Source of the DNA: Paraburkholderia sediminicola
GTDB lineage: Bacteria; Pseudomonadota; Gammaproteobacteria; Burkholderiales; Burkholderiaceae
Length of the DNA: 64,000 nt
Direction of reading: 5' to 3'
Assembly (NCBI RefSeq): GCF_902859805.1
Contig: NZ_CADIKC010000001.1
Span: forward strand, 1,240,001-1,304,000
Shown piece after piece: positions 34,098-44,457 of this stretch. A program made the translations under genes and the position numbers. Numbering within the stretch: the stretch's first letter is position 1; each line of letters begins with the position of its first letter. A model generated the notes under the pieces. The model had not been told where the DNA came from, ran no database searches, and saw nothing but the letters and a program-made list of their open reading frames with translations.

Positions 34098-35027
34098 ATG
34101 AACCGCCTTCCTCCTCTTCGAGCCTTGCAGATATTCGACGCCGTCATCCGTTACGGAGGCGTTGTAGCCGCCGCTGAGGCGCTTTACGTGACGCCCGGTG
34201 CAATTAGTCAGCAGATTCGCGTCCTTGAAGAATTTCTCGGGGTCACGCTTTTCGAGCGGGAGAATACGGGCCTGCGACCAACCCCGCTCTGCGAGATGTA
34301 CCACTCGCACATCTCCCGGGGGTTCGAGTGCTTTCATAGCGCCCAGGCGGCGCTCAAAGCGCAGACGGGCCGCCGGCTCACCCTGATGACATTCCCGTCA
34401 GTCGCAACCCACTGGCTCGCCTCCAGATTGGACAAGTGGCACACCATCTGCCCGCACGTGCAGGTCCATGTGGAAGTCGTCGACCACGAAACCAGTATCG
34501 CCGCGAGAAGTGCCGACGTCCGGCTCACGTACGGGGCGCTACCGAGTGACGGAACGCCCTATCACGTTGTCTTTACGGACAAGGTTGCGCCCGTCTTTGC
34601 ACCCTCGCTGCTGCAACCGGAGAAACCGATCTCGCAACCGGCGGATATCTTGCGCTATCCGCTGATTCACGTCGAATGGGGATGGGCAAACTTGTCACCG
34701 CCAACGTGGGGACACTGGTTGCATGCGGTTGGCGTGCCTCTGCCGGAGGGCCTGGCGCCGCTCACTTACTCCGTTTCCGGCATGGCAATCGACGCAGCAA
34801 TTCGAGGCAGAGGCATTTCGTTGGGACAGGGCTTTTTTGCCATCGATAGCATCAAGCGACACGAACTGGTCGCGCCGTTCAAGGTCGCCTTACCCATGCC
34901 ATTCCCATACTTCATTTGCTGGAAGCGCACTGCGGCAGATTCCCCTGCAACCAGGCAATTTCTCGACTGGTTAATTGAGGAAGCCGAGCAGACGGGACGC
35001 GACATTAACGCCATGTTCGGCGAGTGA
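34098..35027 (+). CDS. LysR-family regulator, GcvA-like
   Basis: 309 residues from the ATG at 34098, the family start (MNRLPPLRALQIFDAVIRYG). The helix-turn-helix continues AAEALYVTPGAISQQIRVLE, a GcvA/AmpR-like sequence. The effector domain is intact. It follows the lyase and binding-protein genes on the same strand and may regulate them. The upstream reading frame from 34017 has no family resemblance. Confidence 0.86.
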   Translation: MNRLPPLRALQIFDAVIRYGGVVAAAEALYVTPGAISQQIRVLEEFLGVTLFERENTGLRPTPLCEMYHSHISRGFECFHSAQAALKAQTGRRLTLMTFPSVATHWLASRLDKWHTICPHVQVHVEVVDHETSIAARSADVRLTYGALPSDGTPYHVVFTDKVAPVFAPSLLQPEKPISQPADILRYPLIHVEWGWANLSPPTWGHWLHAVGVPLPEGLAPLTYSVSGMAIDAAIRGRGISLGQGFFAIDSIKRHELVAPFKVALPMPFPYFICWKRTAADSPATRQFLDWLIEEAEQTGRDINAMFGE

Positions 35028-35060
35028 GCCGTCGATCCTCACGAGCAACGTTAATACCAC

Positions 35061-35645
35061 TCAGCCGACCGGCGACGAGTCGCGACTCATGACCAGTGCG
35101 AGCGACTCGGAGAGAATCGATTTCGCCAGTTTGTCGTCGTCAACGCCGCGCGCAAGCGTAATGGCGCCCACGATAGTCGCAACGATACCCAGGCCGGCGT
35201 CTTTGCTATCACTGGATATGGCTTGCGCTATTCGTGACGCCAGTTTGCGCACGTAATCCGTGAGCTGTTCCCTGACATCCGGATTTGCATGCCGCGCTTC
35301 GCCGGCAAGCGCACACAGCGCACATCCATTACCGGGATTCTTCACGTGACGCTCATTGAGGAAAGCTTCGGCAATAGCCTGTAGAGGCGTTTCCCCGCGC
35401 TTTGCCGCACCGCTTGCAATGGAAGCCATGCGCTTCTCGCTCTGACTCACCGCGTGTTCGAGCGCCTCCAGGATCAACGCATCACGCGACGAAAAATGGC
35501 CGTAAAACGCGCCGTGCGTCAGCCCCGCGCTGCGCATGCACTCGGCGACGCCGAGCGCCTCAATGCCGTTTTCGCGGATCTGTCGTGACGCATTCTCCAG
35601 AACCCGCTGCCTGCTCTCAGCCTTTTGTGCCTGCGAATAACCCAT
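35061..35645 (-). CDS. TetR-family transcriptional regulator
   Basis: 194 residues with an N-terminal DNA-binding domain (RQRVLENASRQIRENGIEALGVAE, then SAGLTHGAFYGHFSSRDALI). The C-terminal domain includes the CALCALAGEARHANPDV segment common in the regulators near short-chain dehydrogenases. It is divergent from the SDR gene at 35863, with a 26-bp imperfect palindrome between them at 35697-35722. It is probably a repressor of that gene and itself. Confidence 0.87.
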   Translation of the reverse strand: MGYSQAQKAESRQRVLENASRQIRENGIEALGVAECMRSAGLTHGAFYGHFSSRDALILEALEHAVSQSEKRMASIASGAAKRGETPLQAIAEAFLNERHVKNPGNGCALCALAGEARHANPDVREQLTDYVRKLASRIAQAISSDSKDAGLGIVATIVGAITLARGVDDDKLAKSILSESLALVMSRDSSPVG

Positions 35646-35696
35646 TTTTCCGCCTCATCGCGCTTGACAAACTGCATGATGAGCATAATACTGAAT

Positions 35697-35722
35697 TTCT
35701 GCATGATGATCAACATACAGAA
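35697..35722. promoter_or_regulatory. 26-bp imperfect palindrome, probable TetR operator
   Basis: Outer arms TTCTG and CAGAA, inner ATG and CAT, and a central TGATCA give 22 of 26 symmetric positions. A second partial copy of its left half (CTGCATGATGAGCA) lies at 35672-35685. Both fall in the divergent TetR/SDR gap. Confidence 0.6.
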
Positions 35723-35862
35723 TGAGATGTTGATGACGCTCGTGCCAGCTTGGATGCAGCGGCTGTCCTGCGCTGCTTAACAGAGATTTTTGTGAGGTTT
35801 TTGCGCCGTCAGCACGTGCAGATTTGGACGTGATCTCGCGGCGCAATGCATAGGAGAAGGAA

Positions 35863-36639
35863 ATGCGTTTTACTGGAAAGACAGCGCTCGTCACTGGCGG
35901 AAACAGCGGCATTGGCTTTACTACAGCGAAGCTTCTGATCGCCGAAGGCGCCCGTGTTGCCATCACCGGCCGCGATCGCGCCAAACTGGATCAGGCGGTG
36001 TCCGAGCTCGGAGAAAACGCGCTTGGCATTCAGGCCGATCTCGATGATGAAAGCGCGATTGAGTCGACGTTCAAGCAGATCCAGGCTGCCTTCGGGTCAC
36101 TCGACATCGTGTTCGCCAACGCCGGCATCTCCGGTCCGACGCCGCTAGGCGGCACGACCGCGGCGGCATTCGAGGCGATTCTTCGTACCAATCTCACCGG
36201 TGTTTTTCTCACGGTTCAATCGGCCCTGCCGTTGATGAGCGCCGGAGGCTCGATCGTATTGAACGGTTCCGTGATGCGCGAGCTGGGCTCGCCCGGGTCG
36301 GCTGCTTATTCCGCAACGAAGGCGGGCGTCACCGGCATGGCGAAGGTGTTTGCGTCCGAACTCGTGCAGCGTGGCATTCGCGTCAACACCGTGATTCCCG
36401 GCGGCACGCGCACACCGATCTGGACGCGCGGCGCACGGGCCGGCGCAACGATCGACGGCACCGAAGAAGCGTTTGCACCGCGCATTCCGATGGCTCGGCT
36501 CGCCGCTCCTGAAGAAGTTGCCAAGGCCGTACTGTTCCTCGCGTCCGACGATGCTTCGGGAATCACGGCGGCGGAAATCGTCGTCGACGGTGGCACGATC
36601 GGTGCGCCGTGGGGCGCGCCGATGTTCCGCAAGGGATGA
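35863..36639 (+). CDS. Short-chain dehydrogenase/reductase
   Basis: 258 residues of the classical SDR family. It has the cofactor motif TGGNSGIG (residues 11-18), NAG (FANAGISG), a catalytic serine in NGSVM and YSATK, all intact. The arginine in the cofactor pocket (ITGRDRAK) suggests NADPH preference. It is paired with a divergent TetR gene; the substrate is unknown. The ATG at 35863 follows GGAGAAGGAA. Confidence 0.87.
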   Translation: MRFTGKTALVTGGNSGIGFTTAKLLIAEGARVAITGRDRAKLDQAVSELGENALGIQADLDDESAIESTFKQIQAAFGSLDIVFANAGISGPTPLGGTTAAAFEAILRTNLTGVFLTVQSALPLMSAGGSIVLNGSVMRELGSPGSAAYSATKAGVTGMAKVFASELVQRGIRVNTVIPGGTRTPIWTRGARAGATIDGTEEAFAPRIPMARLAAPEEVAKAVLFLASDDASGITAAEIVVDGGTIGAPWGAPMFRKG

Positions 36640-36654
36640 AGGCACTCGAGTGTC

Positions 36655-36720
36655 CGGTAGCAGTTCGATCAGCTTAGGACAGCGGCACGCGGTCCTAAGC
36701 TGCTGGATAGTTTGCTACCG
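36655..36720. terminator. Nested inverted repeats between convergent genes
   Basis: An inner 11-bp perfect stem (CAGCTTAGGAC / GTCCTAAGCTG, 36670-36680 and 36692-36702) lies inside outer 8-bp arms CGGTAGCA and TGCTACCG (36655-36662 and 36713-36720). It sits between the convergent SDR and maleylacetate reductase genes. No T-run follows, so a bidirectional terminator is likely but not certain. Confidence 0.5.
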
Positions 36721-36775
36721 CCAGATCGCAAGCCCGCGCCCGCGGACCTCCTTTGGGCGCCCCTTTCCAAAAAGG

Positions 36776-37837
36776 CTACACGGACGGACGAGCGCCCTCC
36801 CAGGCACGCTGTAGCAGCGCTCTAAGCGGCGCCTCCTCAATCGGTCGCGGATTCCAGTATGGATTCGACAATGCCACTTTGCACGCGTGATCGAGGTCGG
36901 CTTCGCCCAACCCAATCTCACGAAGCCCTCGCGGAACGCCAAGTTCTTCGTTGAGTTGGTAAACGCCGTCTGGTGCCGAATCTACGTTCAACGCCCTGGC
37001 GATTCGGCCCATCGCATCATCCGCAACGGTACTGTTATAGGCGAGTGAATGAGGCAGAACGATTGCGTGAGTCTCAGCATGGGGGAGGTTAAATGTTCCA
37101 CCCAGGGTATGACACAGCTTGTGATGAAGAGCCATGCCAACATTGCCGAGCACCATTGCGCACAGCCACGCACCGTAGAGACACTCGCTGCGCGCCGCTT
37201 TGTCCTTGCTGTTTTTCTTCACGCCACGCAGGCCGTTGGCGAGTGAGCGAATGCCTTCCTCCGCCATCAGCGACATGACGGGATTTCCGTCCTTTGCGTA
37301 CAGCCCCTCGGCAGCATGAGCGATAGCGTTGAGGCCGCTGACAATCGAAAGACGAACCGGGAGCCCGATGGTCAGCTCCGGGTCGTACAGGACTGTCTTG
37401 GGGATGACCTTGGCATCGCGACCCGTCTTCTTCAGGCCGTTTTCAGTTATCCCATAGATGGGAGTCATCTCCGAACCGGCATACGTCGTCGGTATCGCGA
37501 TGATCGGCAACGACGATTCGAGCGCAATCGCCTTGCCTAGCCCAATTGTCGAACCGCCGCCAATGGCCACCGCACAGTCCGCGTCGACCGACTTCGCGTG
37601 TTCGCGCGCGCGGCGAGCGCTCTCGATGGGAACGTGCATCCGGGCACCATCGAAGACGCCTGCGCTGGCAGGTCCAAGAAGAGACGAAACCACTTCAGCC
37701 TGAGCCTTTTGCTCGGGCGAACAAAGAACCAGCGCCCGGCGGGCACCCAATGTTTCCACTTCCTGTTGAATCAGCTTCATGCTGCCGGCACCGAATACGA
37801 CTCTTGACGCCTGCGTGGTATAGGTGAACTCATACAT
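36776..37837 (-). CDS. Maleylacetate reductase (iron-type alcohol dehydrogenase family)
   Basis: 353 residues from the ATG at 37837 (GGGAG upstream). The nucleotide site is AIGGGSTIGLGKAIA, followed by PTTYAGSEMTPIYG. The metal-region segments SGLNAIAHAAEGLYA and HHKLCHTLGG are those of maleylacetate reductases. The enzyme reduces maleylacetate to 3-oxoadipate with NAD(P)H. It is the last gene of the leftward cluster whose first gene is the intradiol dioxygenase at 45404, so it completes ring-fission product processing. Confidence 0.86.
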   Translation of the reverse strand: MYEFTYTTQASRVVFGAGSMKLIQQEVETLGARRALVLCSPEQKAQAEVVSSLLGPASAGVFDGARMHVPIESARRAREHAKSVDADCAVAIGGGSTIGLGKAIALESSLPIIAIPTTYAGSEMTPIYGITENGLKKTGRDAKVIPKTVLYDPELTIGLPVRLSIVSGLNAIAHAAEGLYAKDGNPVMSLMAEEGIRSLANGLRGVKKNSKDKAARSECLYGAWLCAMVLGNVGMALHHKLCHTLGGTFNLPHAETHAIVLPHSLAYNSTVADDAMGRIARALNVDSAPDGVYQLNEELGVPRGLREIGLGEADLDHACKVALSNPYWNPRPIEEAPLRALLQRAWEGARPSV

Positions 37838-37875
37838 GAGATTGACTCCCTGTGTCGTCAAACGGTACAGCTCGC

Positions 37876-38172
37876 TTAGATGTAGTCAACCTGGTGGCGA
37901 GCGATACGAATGTCACCCACGATCTGCTTCACTCGCAGATGCTCAGGGTGCGACGCATACGCGTCGAGCGACTCCTGGCTTTCGAACTCTGTGTACAGAA
38001 CGACGTCGCAGGCGTAATCCACGGCGCTTACATCCAGCCCGACCTCGAGCCTGGTAAGTCCGGGAATCTTTCCCCTCAGACTCTCGAACGCAGTCTTTAC
38101 GAGCACAGCGGATTCCTTCTTTTGCTCGGGAGTCTCACCGCGAACGTTCCACATCACGATATGCTTGACCAT
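37876..38172 (-). CDS. DABB (stress-responsive A/B barrel) domain protein
   Basis: 98 residues, a single dimeric alpha/beta barrel: MVKHIVMWNVRGETPEQ at the start and ASHPEHLRVKQIVGDI near the end are typical. Members vary: some are of unknown role, and some, such as plant olivetolic acid cyclase, catalyse ring closure and aromatisation. It lies inside the dehydrogenase/dioxygenase operon between the sugar permease and maleylacetate reductase genes, so a part in an isomerisation or dehydration step is plausible but unproven. Confidence 0.83.
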   Translation of the reverse strand: MVKHIVMWNVRGETPEQKKESAVLVKTAFESLRGKIPGLTRLEVGLDVSAVDYACDVVLYTEFESQESLDAYASHPEHLRVKQIVGDIRIARHQVDYI

Positions 38173-38312
38173 ATTCGATTCCGTTAGTGTTACTCATTAC
38201 CAGGCCAAATGTTCGAGATGCAATCTCATGACTCAAGTATGCATGTCAGTTGGGCCCCGCCGCGCACCTGACCCCTCTGACTTCTAGATCCAGTCTGCCG
38301 CAAAAGCAGTAG

Positions 38313-39521
38313 TTACGCTTTGTTCTTGTTGTACACGTCGACGAACACAGCCGCGAGCAAAACGATGCCTTTGATAACCTGCTGATAATCCACGCCGATG
38401 CCCATAATGGACATGCCGTTGTTCATCACACCCATGATGAAGGCGCCCACAACCGCCCCGACGACCTTCCCGACACCACCAGAGGCGGAAGCACCGCCGA
38501 TGAAACACGCTGCAATGACGTCGAGCTCGAATCCCGTCCCAGCCTTCGGCGTTCCACTATTCAGGCGTGCGGCGAAAATCAGACCTGCCAGCGCTGCAAG
38601 AACACCCATGTTCACAAAGGTCAGGAAGCTCACTGCCGGAACGCTGACACCCGACAATCTCGCTGCCTTTGCATTGCCGCCAACCGCGTAGATACGTCGA
38701 CCGATCGTGGTGCGATTCATGATGAACGTGTACACACCAATCAGCACAGCCATGATGACGAGCACGGTGGGCAGGCCACGATAGGATGCAAGCAGGTAGC
38801 AGAAGAACACTATCAGTGCCGTAAGAACGAGATTCTTCGCCACAAACATCGAGAACGAACCACTCTCAACGCCGTGTTTCGCCGCGCCGGCACGATGCCG
38901 AAGCTCAATCGCGAAGAAAAGCGCGCCGACAAATGCGCCGAGGACAATCGATGTGATGTGAAGCGCCTGTCCGTGAAAAAGGTCAGGGATGAAACCCGAA
39001 CTCACGGCGCCGAATGCATCAGGGAACGGTCCGATGGACTGGCCTTGCAAAACGAGGTTTGTCATGCCGCGGAAAACCAGCATGCCGGCCAGCGTCACGA
39101 TGAACGAAGGCATCCGCCAGAACGCAATCCAGTATCCTTGCACCGCGCCGATCAGCGCACCGGCCGCGATACAGATGATGGTTGCCCAGATGTAGTTGAC
39201 CTCAAACTGCACCATCAATACAGCCGCCAAGGCGCCCACTAAACCGGCCGTTGAACCGACGGACAGGTCGATGTGGCCTGAAACGATCACCATGAGCATA
39301 CCTAGCGCCATGATGACGATGTAGCTATTCTGAAGCACCAGGTTGGTCAGATTGAGCGGTTGCATCAGTACCCCGCTCGTCGAGATCTGGAAGAAGACCA
39401 TGATGATGACGAGCGAAATGAGCAGTCCGTATTCGCTGCCAATACGCTTCACCACACCAAGAACTTCGCTTTTCTTAACCTCGGCGCCGTCGGCGACCAC
39501 TGGAGAGAGTGCCTTACGCAT
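38313..39521 (-). CDS. Sugar ABC transporter permease (GguB/MmsB/XylH type)
   Basis: 402 residues from the ATG at 39521, selected because GGAGG lies 7 bases ahead; the start overlaps the stop of the ATPase gene by 8 bases. About ten or more hydrophobic spans are visible, with [15 protein letters not shown] and [19 protein letters not shown], as in the multiple-monosaccharide transporter permeases. It works with the ATPase and ChvE-like binding protein upstream. Confidence 0.87.
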   Translation of the reverse strand: MRKALSPVVADGAEVKKSEVLGVVKRIGSEYGLLISLVIIMVFFQISTSGVLMQPLNLTNLVLQNSYIVIMALGMLMVIVSGHIDLSVGSTAGLVGALAAVLMVQFEVNYIWATIICIAAGALIGAVQGYWIAFWRMPSFIVTLAGMLVFRGMTNLVLQGQSIGPFPDAFGAVSSGFIPDLFHGQALHITSIVLGAFVGALFFAIELRHRAGAAKHGVESGSFSMFVAKNLVLTALIVFFCYLLASYRGLPTVLVIMAVLIGVYTFIMNRTTIGRRIYAVGGNAKAARLSGVSVPAVSFLTFVNMGVLAALAGLIFAARLNSGTPKAGTGFELDVIAACFIGGASASGGVGKVVGAVVGAFIMGVMNNGMSIMGIGVDYQQVIKGIVLLAAVFVDVYNKNKA

Positions 39522-41052
39522 TTTCGATGCCTCCATTTCGCATAATCGCCCGCATAATCTTTTCCTGCGAGACTTCTTCTGCGGTGAATTCGCCGACAAA
39601 CCGGCCTTCGTTCATGACGTACACGCGGTCGCACATGCCAAGCAGTTCGGGCATTTCCGAGGAAATCATGACCACACACTTACCCGCTGCGACCACCTGA
39701 TTGATGATGTTGTAAATCTCGTACTTCGCTCCCACGTCGATGCCTCGCGTGGGTTCGTCGAGAATCAGTACCTCTGGTTCAGAGAACAGCCATTTACTCA
39801 GCACCACCTTCTGCTGATTTCCACCCGACAGGTTGCCGACCACATGGGTGACGCCTTGAGCGCGGATTCGGAGTTTCTTTAGAAAATCGGTCGCAACCTT
39901 TATCTCCTCGTGTTCGTCGACAACGCCAAATCTCGAGACCCCGATCAGATTCGCCAGCGTGATGTTCCGTTTGATGTTGTCGTCCAGAAGCAGACCGTTG
40001 CCTTTCCGGTCTTCTGTCACGTAGGCGATGCCCGCCTTGATGGCCTTCTGTACCGATGAAACGTCCACCTGCTTTCCGTGCATCCGCACCTGGCCCGTGA
40101 TGTCCTGACCATAGGTGCCACCGAAGACGCTCATGGCGAACTCGGTGCGCCCAGAACCCATCAGTCCTGCGATACCAACGATTTCGCCCTTGCGAGCTTC
40201 CAGATTGACGCCTTTGATGACTGCACGGTCCCTCTGCGTGGGATGCTGGACACGCCAGTCCTTGACTTCAAAAATGACGTCGCCGATGTTCGGCGTACGC
40301 GGCGGATACCGGTCAGACATCTCGCGACCGACCATCGCCTTGATGATGCGGTCTTCGCTCACGCTCTCGGCATTGCAATCGAGGGCGTCGACCGTCGAGC
40401 CATCACGGATAACGGTGATTCCATCCGCGACGCGCGAAATCTCATTCAGCTTGTGCGAAATGATGATTGACGTCACGCCCCGCGACTTGAGCTCAAGCAG
40501 AAGACTAAGCAGTGTGTCGCTGTCTTTTTCATTCAGGCTCGCAGTAGGTTCGTCGAGAATCAGCAGACGAACCTCTTTCGACAATGCCTTGGCAATTTCA
40601 ATGAGTTGCTGCTTGCCAATCCCGAGCGTGCCGACCGGTGAATCTGGCGAATCTGAGAGGCCGACCTTCGCCAGCAACGCCTTTGCCTTCGCACGCGACA
40701 CCTGCCAATCGATGACGCCGCGCTTCGACTGCTCGTTACCCAGATAGATGTTCTCGGTAATCGAGAGCATCGGTACGAGGGCTAGCTCCTGGTGGATGAT
40801 GATGATTCCAACCGCCTCGCTATCGGAGATATCGGCGAATGCCCGCTCCTGACCGTCGTAAAGAACGTCGCCAGAATAGGAGCCGTGGGGATAGACGCCA
40901 CTGAGGATCTTCATCAGGGTCGATTTTCCTGCGCCGTTTTCTCCGCAAATGGCGTGAATCTCGCCCTGACGAACCCTCAGATTGACGTTATTCAGGGCTT
41001 TGACAGCGCCAAAGCTTTTCTGAATTCCGCGCATCTCCAGAATGGTATCCAT
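39514..41052 (-). CDS. Sugar ABC transporter ATP-binding protein (GguA/MmsA type)
   Basis: 512 residues with two ABC cassettes. The first is complete: GENGAGKST and [10 protein letters not shown]. The second has the degenerate Walker [10 protein letters not shown] usual in RbsA/XylG-type proteins, plus LSGGNQQKV and [15 protein letters not shown]. The start at 41052 follows AGAGGAAT. It energises uptake of a sugar-like ligand and sits between the binding-protein and permease genes. Confidence 0.9.
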   Translation of the reverse strand: MDTILEMRGIQKSFGAVKALNNVNLRVRQGEIHAICGENGAGKSTLMKILSGVYPHGSYSGDVLYDGQERAFADISDSEAVGIIIIHQELALVPMLSITENIYLGNEQSKRGVIDWQVSRAKAKALLAKVGLSDSPDSPVGTLGIGKQQLIEIAKALSKEVRLLILDEPTASLNEKDSDTLLSLLLELKSRGVTSIIISHKLNEISRVADGITVIRDGSTVDALDCNAESVSEDRIIKAMVGREMSDRYPPRTPNIGDVIFEVKDWRVQHPTQRDRAVIKGVNLEARKGEIVGIAGLMGSGRTEFAMSVFGGTYGQDITGQVRMHGKQVDVSSVQKAIKAGIAYVTEDRKGNGLLLDDNIKRNITLANLIGVSRFGVVDEHEEIKVATDFLKKLRIRAQGVTHVVGNLSGGNQQKVVLSKWLFSEPEVLILDEPTRGIDVGAKYEIYNIINQVVAAGKCVVMISSEMPELLGMCDRVYVMNEGRFVGEFTAEEVSQEKIMRAIMRNGGIENA

Positions 41053-41143
41053 GGTCAAATTCCTCTGATTGGTCGCGCTCGCGAGCATGTCTGCGTGAAG
41101 CGAGGCCTCGGTGAGTACCCCGCCACGCGGACGTTCAGATGCC

Positions 41144-42214
41144 TTACTTGATTTGGGCCTGCGTGTAGTAACCGCTGGTCACCAGTTCCGACTGGTAGTT
41201 AGCCTTGTCGACAAGGATCGGCTTCACGAGGTAGGTCGGAACAATCTTCGTTCCGTTGTTGTAGCTCTTCGTATCGTTGACAGGCACCTGCTTGCCGCTC
41301 AGCGCGTTGTCCACCATTTCAGCGGTCACGCCGGCAAGCTTGCGAGTGTCCTTGAACACGGTCGAAGTCTGGTCGCCCCGGACAATGTTCTTGACGTTCT
41401 GGATGTCTGCGTCCTGACCCGTGACAACAGGCATGGTTTGCCGGGCCGAACCATATCCGATGCCCTTAAGCGATGAGATAACGCCAACTGCAATCGCGTC
41501 ATTGGGTGTCCATACCGCGTCGAGGTGGTCCTTACCGTAGAAAGCGCTCAGCAGGTTGTCCATCCGGGCCTGAGCGGTCGCGCCATCCCAGTTGCGCGTC
41601 GCGACTTTATCGAAGACAACCTGTTTGCTTCTAACCACGAACTTGCCGCTGTCAATGTACGGTTTGAGAACGGACATGCCACCCGCGTAGACCATATGGG
41701 CGTTGTTATCGTCCGAAGACCCTCCGAACACTTCGATGTTGAACGGAGTCTTGCTGCCGGCCTTCTGCCACGCACTGACGATGCTCTGTCCTTGAAGAAC
41801 GCCAACGCCATAGTTGTCGAAGGTTGCGTAATAGTCGACATCCTTGGTCTGGCTAATCAGGCGGTCGTATGAGATGACCTTAATGCCTTTCTTCTGCGCG
41901 AGCGCCAGAGCGTCAGAAAAGGTCTTGCCGTCGATCGGTGCGATGACCAGTGCTTTGACACCCTTCGCAAGCATGTTCTCGACCTGGTTCACCTGCGTCG
42001 GAACGTCGTAGTTTGCGTACTGCAGGTCGGCCGAGTAGCCTTTCGCCTTCAGTGCATCGACCATGCTTTTACCGTCGGTAATCCAGCGGGATTCGGTTTT
42101 ATCGGGCAGCGAAATGCCAATGACACCCTTATCCTGGGCGAAAGCAGCGCCGGACATTGCTGAGAACGCTGCCGAAACAGTCAGGATGACCGCGACACTC
42201 TTCAGAATTTTCAT
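41144..42214 (-). CDS. Periplasmic sugar-binding protein (ChvE type)
   Basis: 356 residues, with a signal peptide ending GAAFAQDKG. The mature protein opens [20 protein letters not shown] and contains [16 protein letters not shown] and [27 protein letters not shown] in two pieces, the layout of ChvE/xylose-type binding proteins. In this cluster the ligand may be a cyclitol or glycoside rather than a plain monosaccharide. It is the fifth gene of the leftward operon, before the ATPase and permease. Confidence 0.88.
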   Translation of the reverse strand: MKILKSVAVILTVSAAFSAMSGAAFAQDKGVIGISLPDKTESRWITDGKSMVDALKAKGYSADLQYANYDVPTQVNQVENMLAKGVKALVIAPIDGKTFSDALALAQKKGIKVISYDRLISQTKDVDYYATFDNYGVGVLQGQSIVSAWQKAGSKTPFNIEVFGGSSDDNNAHMVYAGGMSVLKPYIDSGKFVVRSKQVVFDKVATRNWDGATAQARMDNLLSAFYGKDHLDAVWTPNDAIAVGVISSLKGIGYGSARQTMPVVTGQDADIQNVKNIVRGDQTSTVFKDTRKLAGVTAEMVDNALSGKQVPVNDTKSYNNGTKIVPTYLVKPILVDKANYQSELVTSGYYTQAQIK

Positions 42215-42310
42215 GACTTCGTCTCCTATTTAGGAATGCGTATTTGTGTTGCCGGTTTATGAAGTACGGAATCCTCGACCGACGCCCAAAGGCGTCAGCC
42301 ATTCAAACGC

Positions 42311-43399
42311 TTAACCGATAAAGACCTCTGCCCCCGCTTCTTTAGACGAAGCGAACATGGCCTCGATGACACGGCTAATGTTGTACGCCTGCGTAGCCGG
42401 TACCACCGACTGCGTGCCGTTGCGTAACGCGTCGAAGAACGCGTTCGACTCCCGGTCGAAATACACCGGGTTGCCAATTTCCGCGATATCGGGCGAATAC
42501 TCCGTCTTTTTTGTTGCCCAGATTTCCGGGAAGCTGGTCTCTTGCCACTCGGTCCAGCCCTCTGGATGGTCGCCCTTGCCCGCGTCATAAATCTTGTAGC
42601 TCGCGGGTAGCGAACGGGAAGACATGATGCCTTCCGTTCCGTAAGCGGTGATGTCCCAGCTCTCGGTCCAGGGCAGGACGTCCCACGACATGAAGTCGAC
42701 TGTGACAATCTTGTCGTCGTAGTTCAACACCGCACCGGCAGCATCTTCGCGAGACTCGTCGCCGTGGAAGTTCGGGAACTTGGTGATACGCGCGTTGACG
42801 GAGCGGGGCAATCCGAAGTGCAGAAGAATGCGGTCCACCAGGTGACATCCAATAACGAATACCGCGCCGCCAATATCACCTGGCTGCGTCATGTGTGGCG
42901 TTCCGGCTTCATCGTGTGAGCAGCCGCCGTGGGCGCGCACCTGGACAACTTTGCCAAGACGTCCGCTCTTGAGCGCCGCCTGCATGGCGTCGACCGATGG
43001 TGCGAAGCGCCAGCAATAGCCGACTTGCACGAGTCCACCTGTTCGCTCCACAGCCTCGACAATGCGCTTGGCGTCAACGGAACTGCGGCCGGCGGGCTTT
43101 TCGCACAGCACAGCCTTGCCCGCCTCGAGCGCTTCAATGGTCAGATCGGCCATCTTCTCGCTCTTGGAGTGGACGAGCACGACATGAACATTCTCGTCCG
43201 CCAGGATATCTTCCTTCGAGCGCGCCTCAAGACCGAGCGCGTCGACGAACGGTGTGAGTAGCGGGCTTTTGTCCCACGCACCGAGCATCCTTGCGTCGGT
43301 GCGACGCTGGATTGCCTTGACCCGCCCCGACGTATGGGGGTGAGTGATGCCAAGACATGCTACGCCGAGCGTTTCGTTGGGACCGATCTTTCGCGTCAT
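42311..43399 (-). CDS. Gfo/Idh/MocA-family oxidoreductase
   Basis: 362 residues with an N-terminal Rossmann domain (LGVACLGITHPHTSGR) and the family motif VLCEKPAGRS, followed by the C-terminal alpha/beta domain. The usual GxGxxG is altered to GITHPH, as in a subset of this family. It should oxidise a sugar or cyclitol hydroxyl with NAD(P). It lies 24 bases after the inositol-dehydrogenase-like gene, so the two probably act in one route on the same ring. Confidence 0.84.
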   Translation of the reverse strand: MTRKIGPNETLGVACLGITHPHTSGRVKAIQRRTDARMLGAWDKSPLLTPFVDALGLEARSKEDILADENVHVVLVHSKSEKMADLTIEALEAGKAVLCEKPAGRSSVDAKRIVEAVERTGGLVQVGYCWRFAPSVDAMQAALKSGRLGKVVQVRAHGGCSHDEAGTPHMTQPGDIGGAVFVIGCHLVDRILLHFGLPRSVNARITKFPNFHGDESREDAAGAVLNYDDKIVTVDFMSWDVLPWTESWDITAYGTEGIMSSRSLPASYKIYDAGKGDHPEGWTEWQETSFPEIWATKKTEYSPDIAEIGNPVYFDRESNAFFDALRNGTQSVVPATQAYNISRVIEAMFASSKEAGAEVFIG

Positions 43400-43423
43400 G
43401 ACTTATTTCCTCCAGATTTCCCG

Positions 43424-44416
43424 TTACACCTTGACGGCCTTGCCCGACAAAGCCGACTCGAGCGCGCAGTCCGCCAGACGCAGCGCCTTCAGCCCATCCT
43501 GAACGGAGGTCGGCAAAGGCGAATTGGCGTTCAGTGCGTCGACGAAAGCCTCGAGTTCGGCCTTGTATGCAGCCTCGTAGCGCTCCAGGAAGAAGTTGAG
43601 CAGGGGCTCGCGAACGTCAGTCGCTTCCTTGGACCAGCGTCGAATCGTCGAAGGACGCAGGTTTTCTTGCAGGAGCATTCCCTTCGAACCCGACACTTCC
43701 ATGCGCTGGTCGTAGCCGTACACCGCTTCGCGACAGCAGTTGATGTGGCATTGCTTGCCCGAAGCTGTTCGCAACTGGACCATCACCGTATCGAAGTCAG
43801 TCAGCTTCTCAAGCGACTCGTCGACGAGACGGCTGGCCATGGCCATTACCTCGACCGGCTCTTCGCCGAGCAGCCAGCGCGCCATGTCCAGGTCGTGAAT
43901 AACCATGTCGCGGAAGATGCCGCCAGAGTGCTCGACATAGTCACGCGGAGGCATGCCCGGGTCACGGCTCGAAATGATGACCTGCCGCACTTCGCCGACG
44001 TCGCCTGCGTCGATCGCTTTGCGGAAGGCTTGCGATGTCGGGTCGAAACGTCGATTGAACGCGAGCATGACGCGACCACCCAGTCGCTCGACTTCGTTTG
44101 CCGCGGCTAGCGACTTCTCCATGTCGAGGTCGATAGGCTTCTCGCACAGAACAGCCTTGCCGCGCTTGACGGCTTCGAGCATGAACGTGATGTGCGTATC
44201 CGTCGGCGTACCGATGACCACTGCATCGATGTCGTTGCGCTCGAGGACTGCTGCTGCGTCCGTCGAGGCTTCGCAGCCCAGACGGCTAGCCAGAGAATTA
44301 GCCGCACTTTCTACGGGGTCTGCAACCACGACCAGTTTTGCGTTCGGGCTCGCGGCGACGTTGCTGGCGTGAATGCGACCAATGCGGCCGGCACCGAGTA
44401 CAGCGATTCGAATCAT
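43424..44416 (-). CDS. Inositol 2-dehydrogenase-like oxidoreductase
   Basis: 330 residues of the Gfo/Idh/MocA family, closest in appearance to IolG. It has LGAGRIGRIHASNVA at the start, ERNDIDAVVIGTPTDTH, the catalytic lysine in VLCEKPIDLD, and the IHDLDMARWLLGEEP segment with the conserved Asp/His pair. IolG oxidises myo-inositol to scyllo-inosose. No other iol genes (iolB, iolC, iolD) are present here, so its product likely enters a different route involving the TIM-barrel and dioxygenase genes upstream. Confidence 0.85.
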   Translation of the reverse strand: MIRIAVLGAGRIGRIHASNVAASPNAKLVVVADPVESAANSLASRLGCEASTDAAAVLERNDIDAVVIGTPTDTHITFMLEAVKRGKAVLCEKPIDLDMEKSLAAANEVERLGGRVMLAFNRRFDPTSQAFRKAIDAGDVGEVRQVIISSRDPGMPPRDYVEHSGGIFRDMVIHDLDMARWLLGEEPVEVMAMASRLVDESLEKLTDFDTVMVQLRTASGKQCHINCCREAVYGYDQRMEVSGSKGMLLQENLRPSTIRRWSKEATDVREPLLNFFLERYEAAYKAELEAFVDALNANSPLPTSVQDGLKALRLADCALESALSGKAVKV

Positions 44417-44457
44417 GGGACTCTCCAGAAATACATTGTCGGTTAAGGTCGAAAGCT

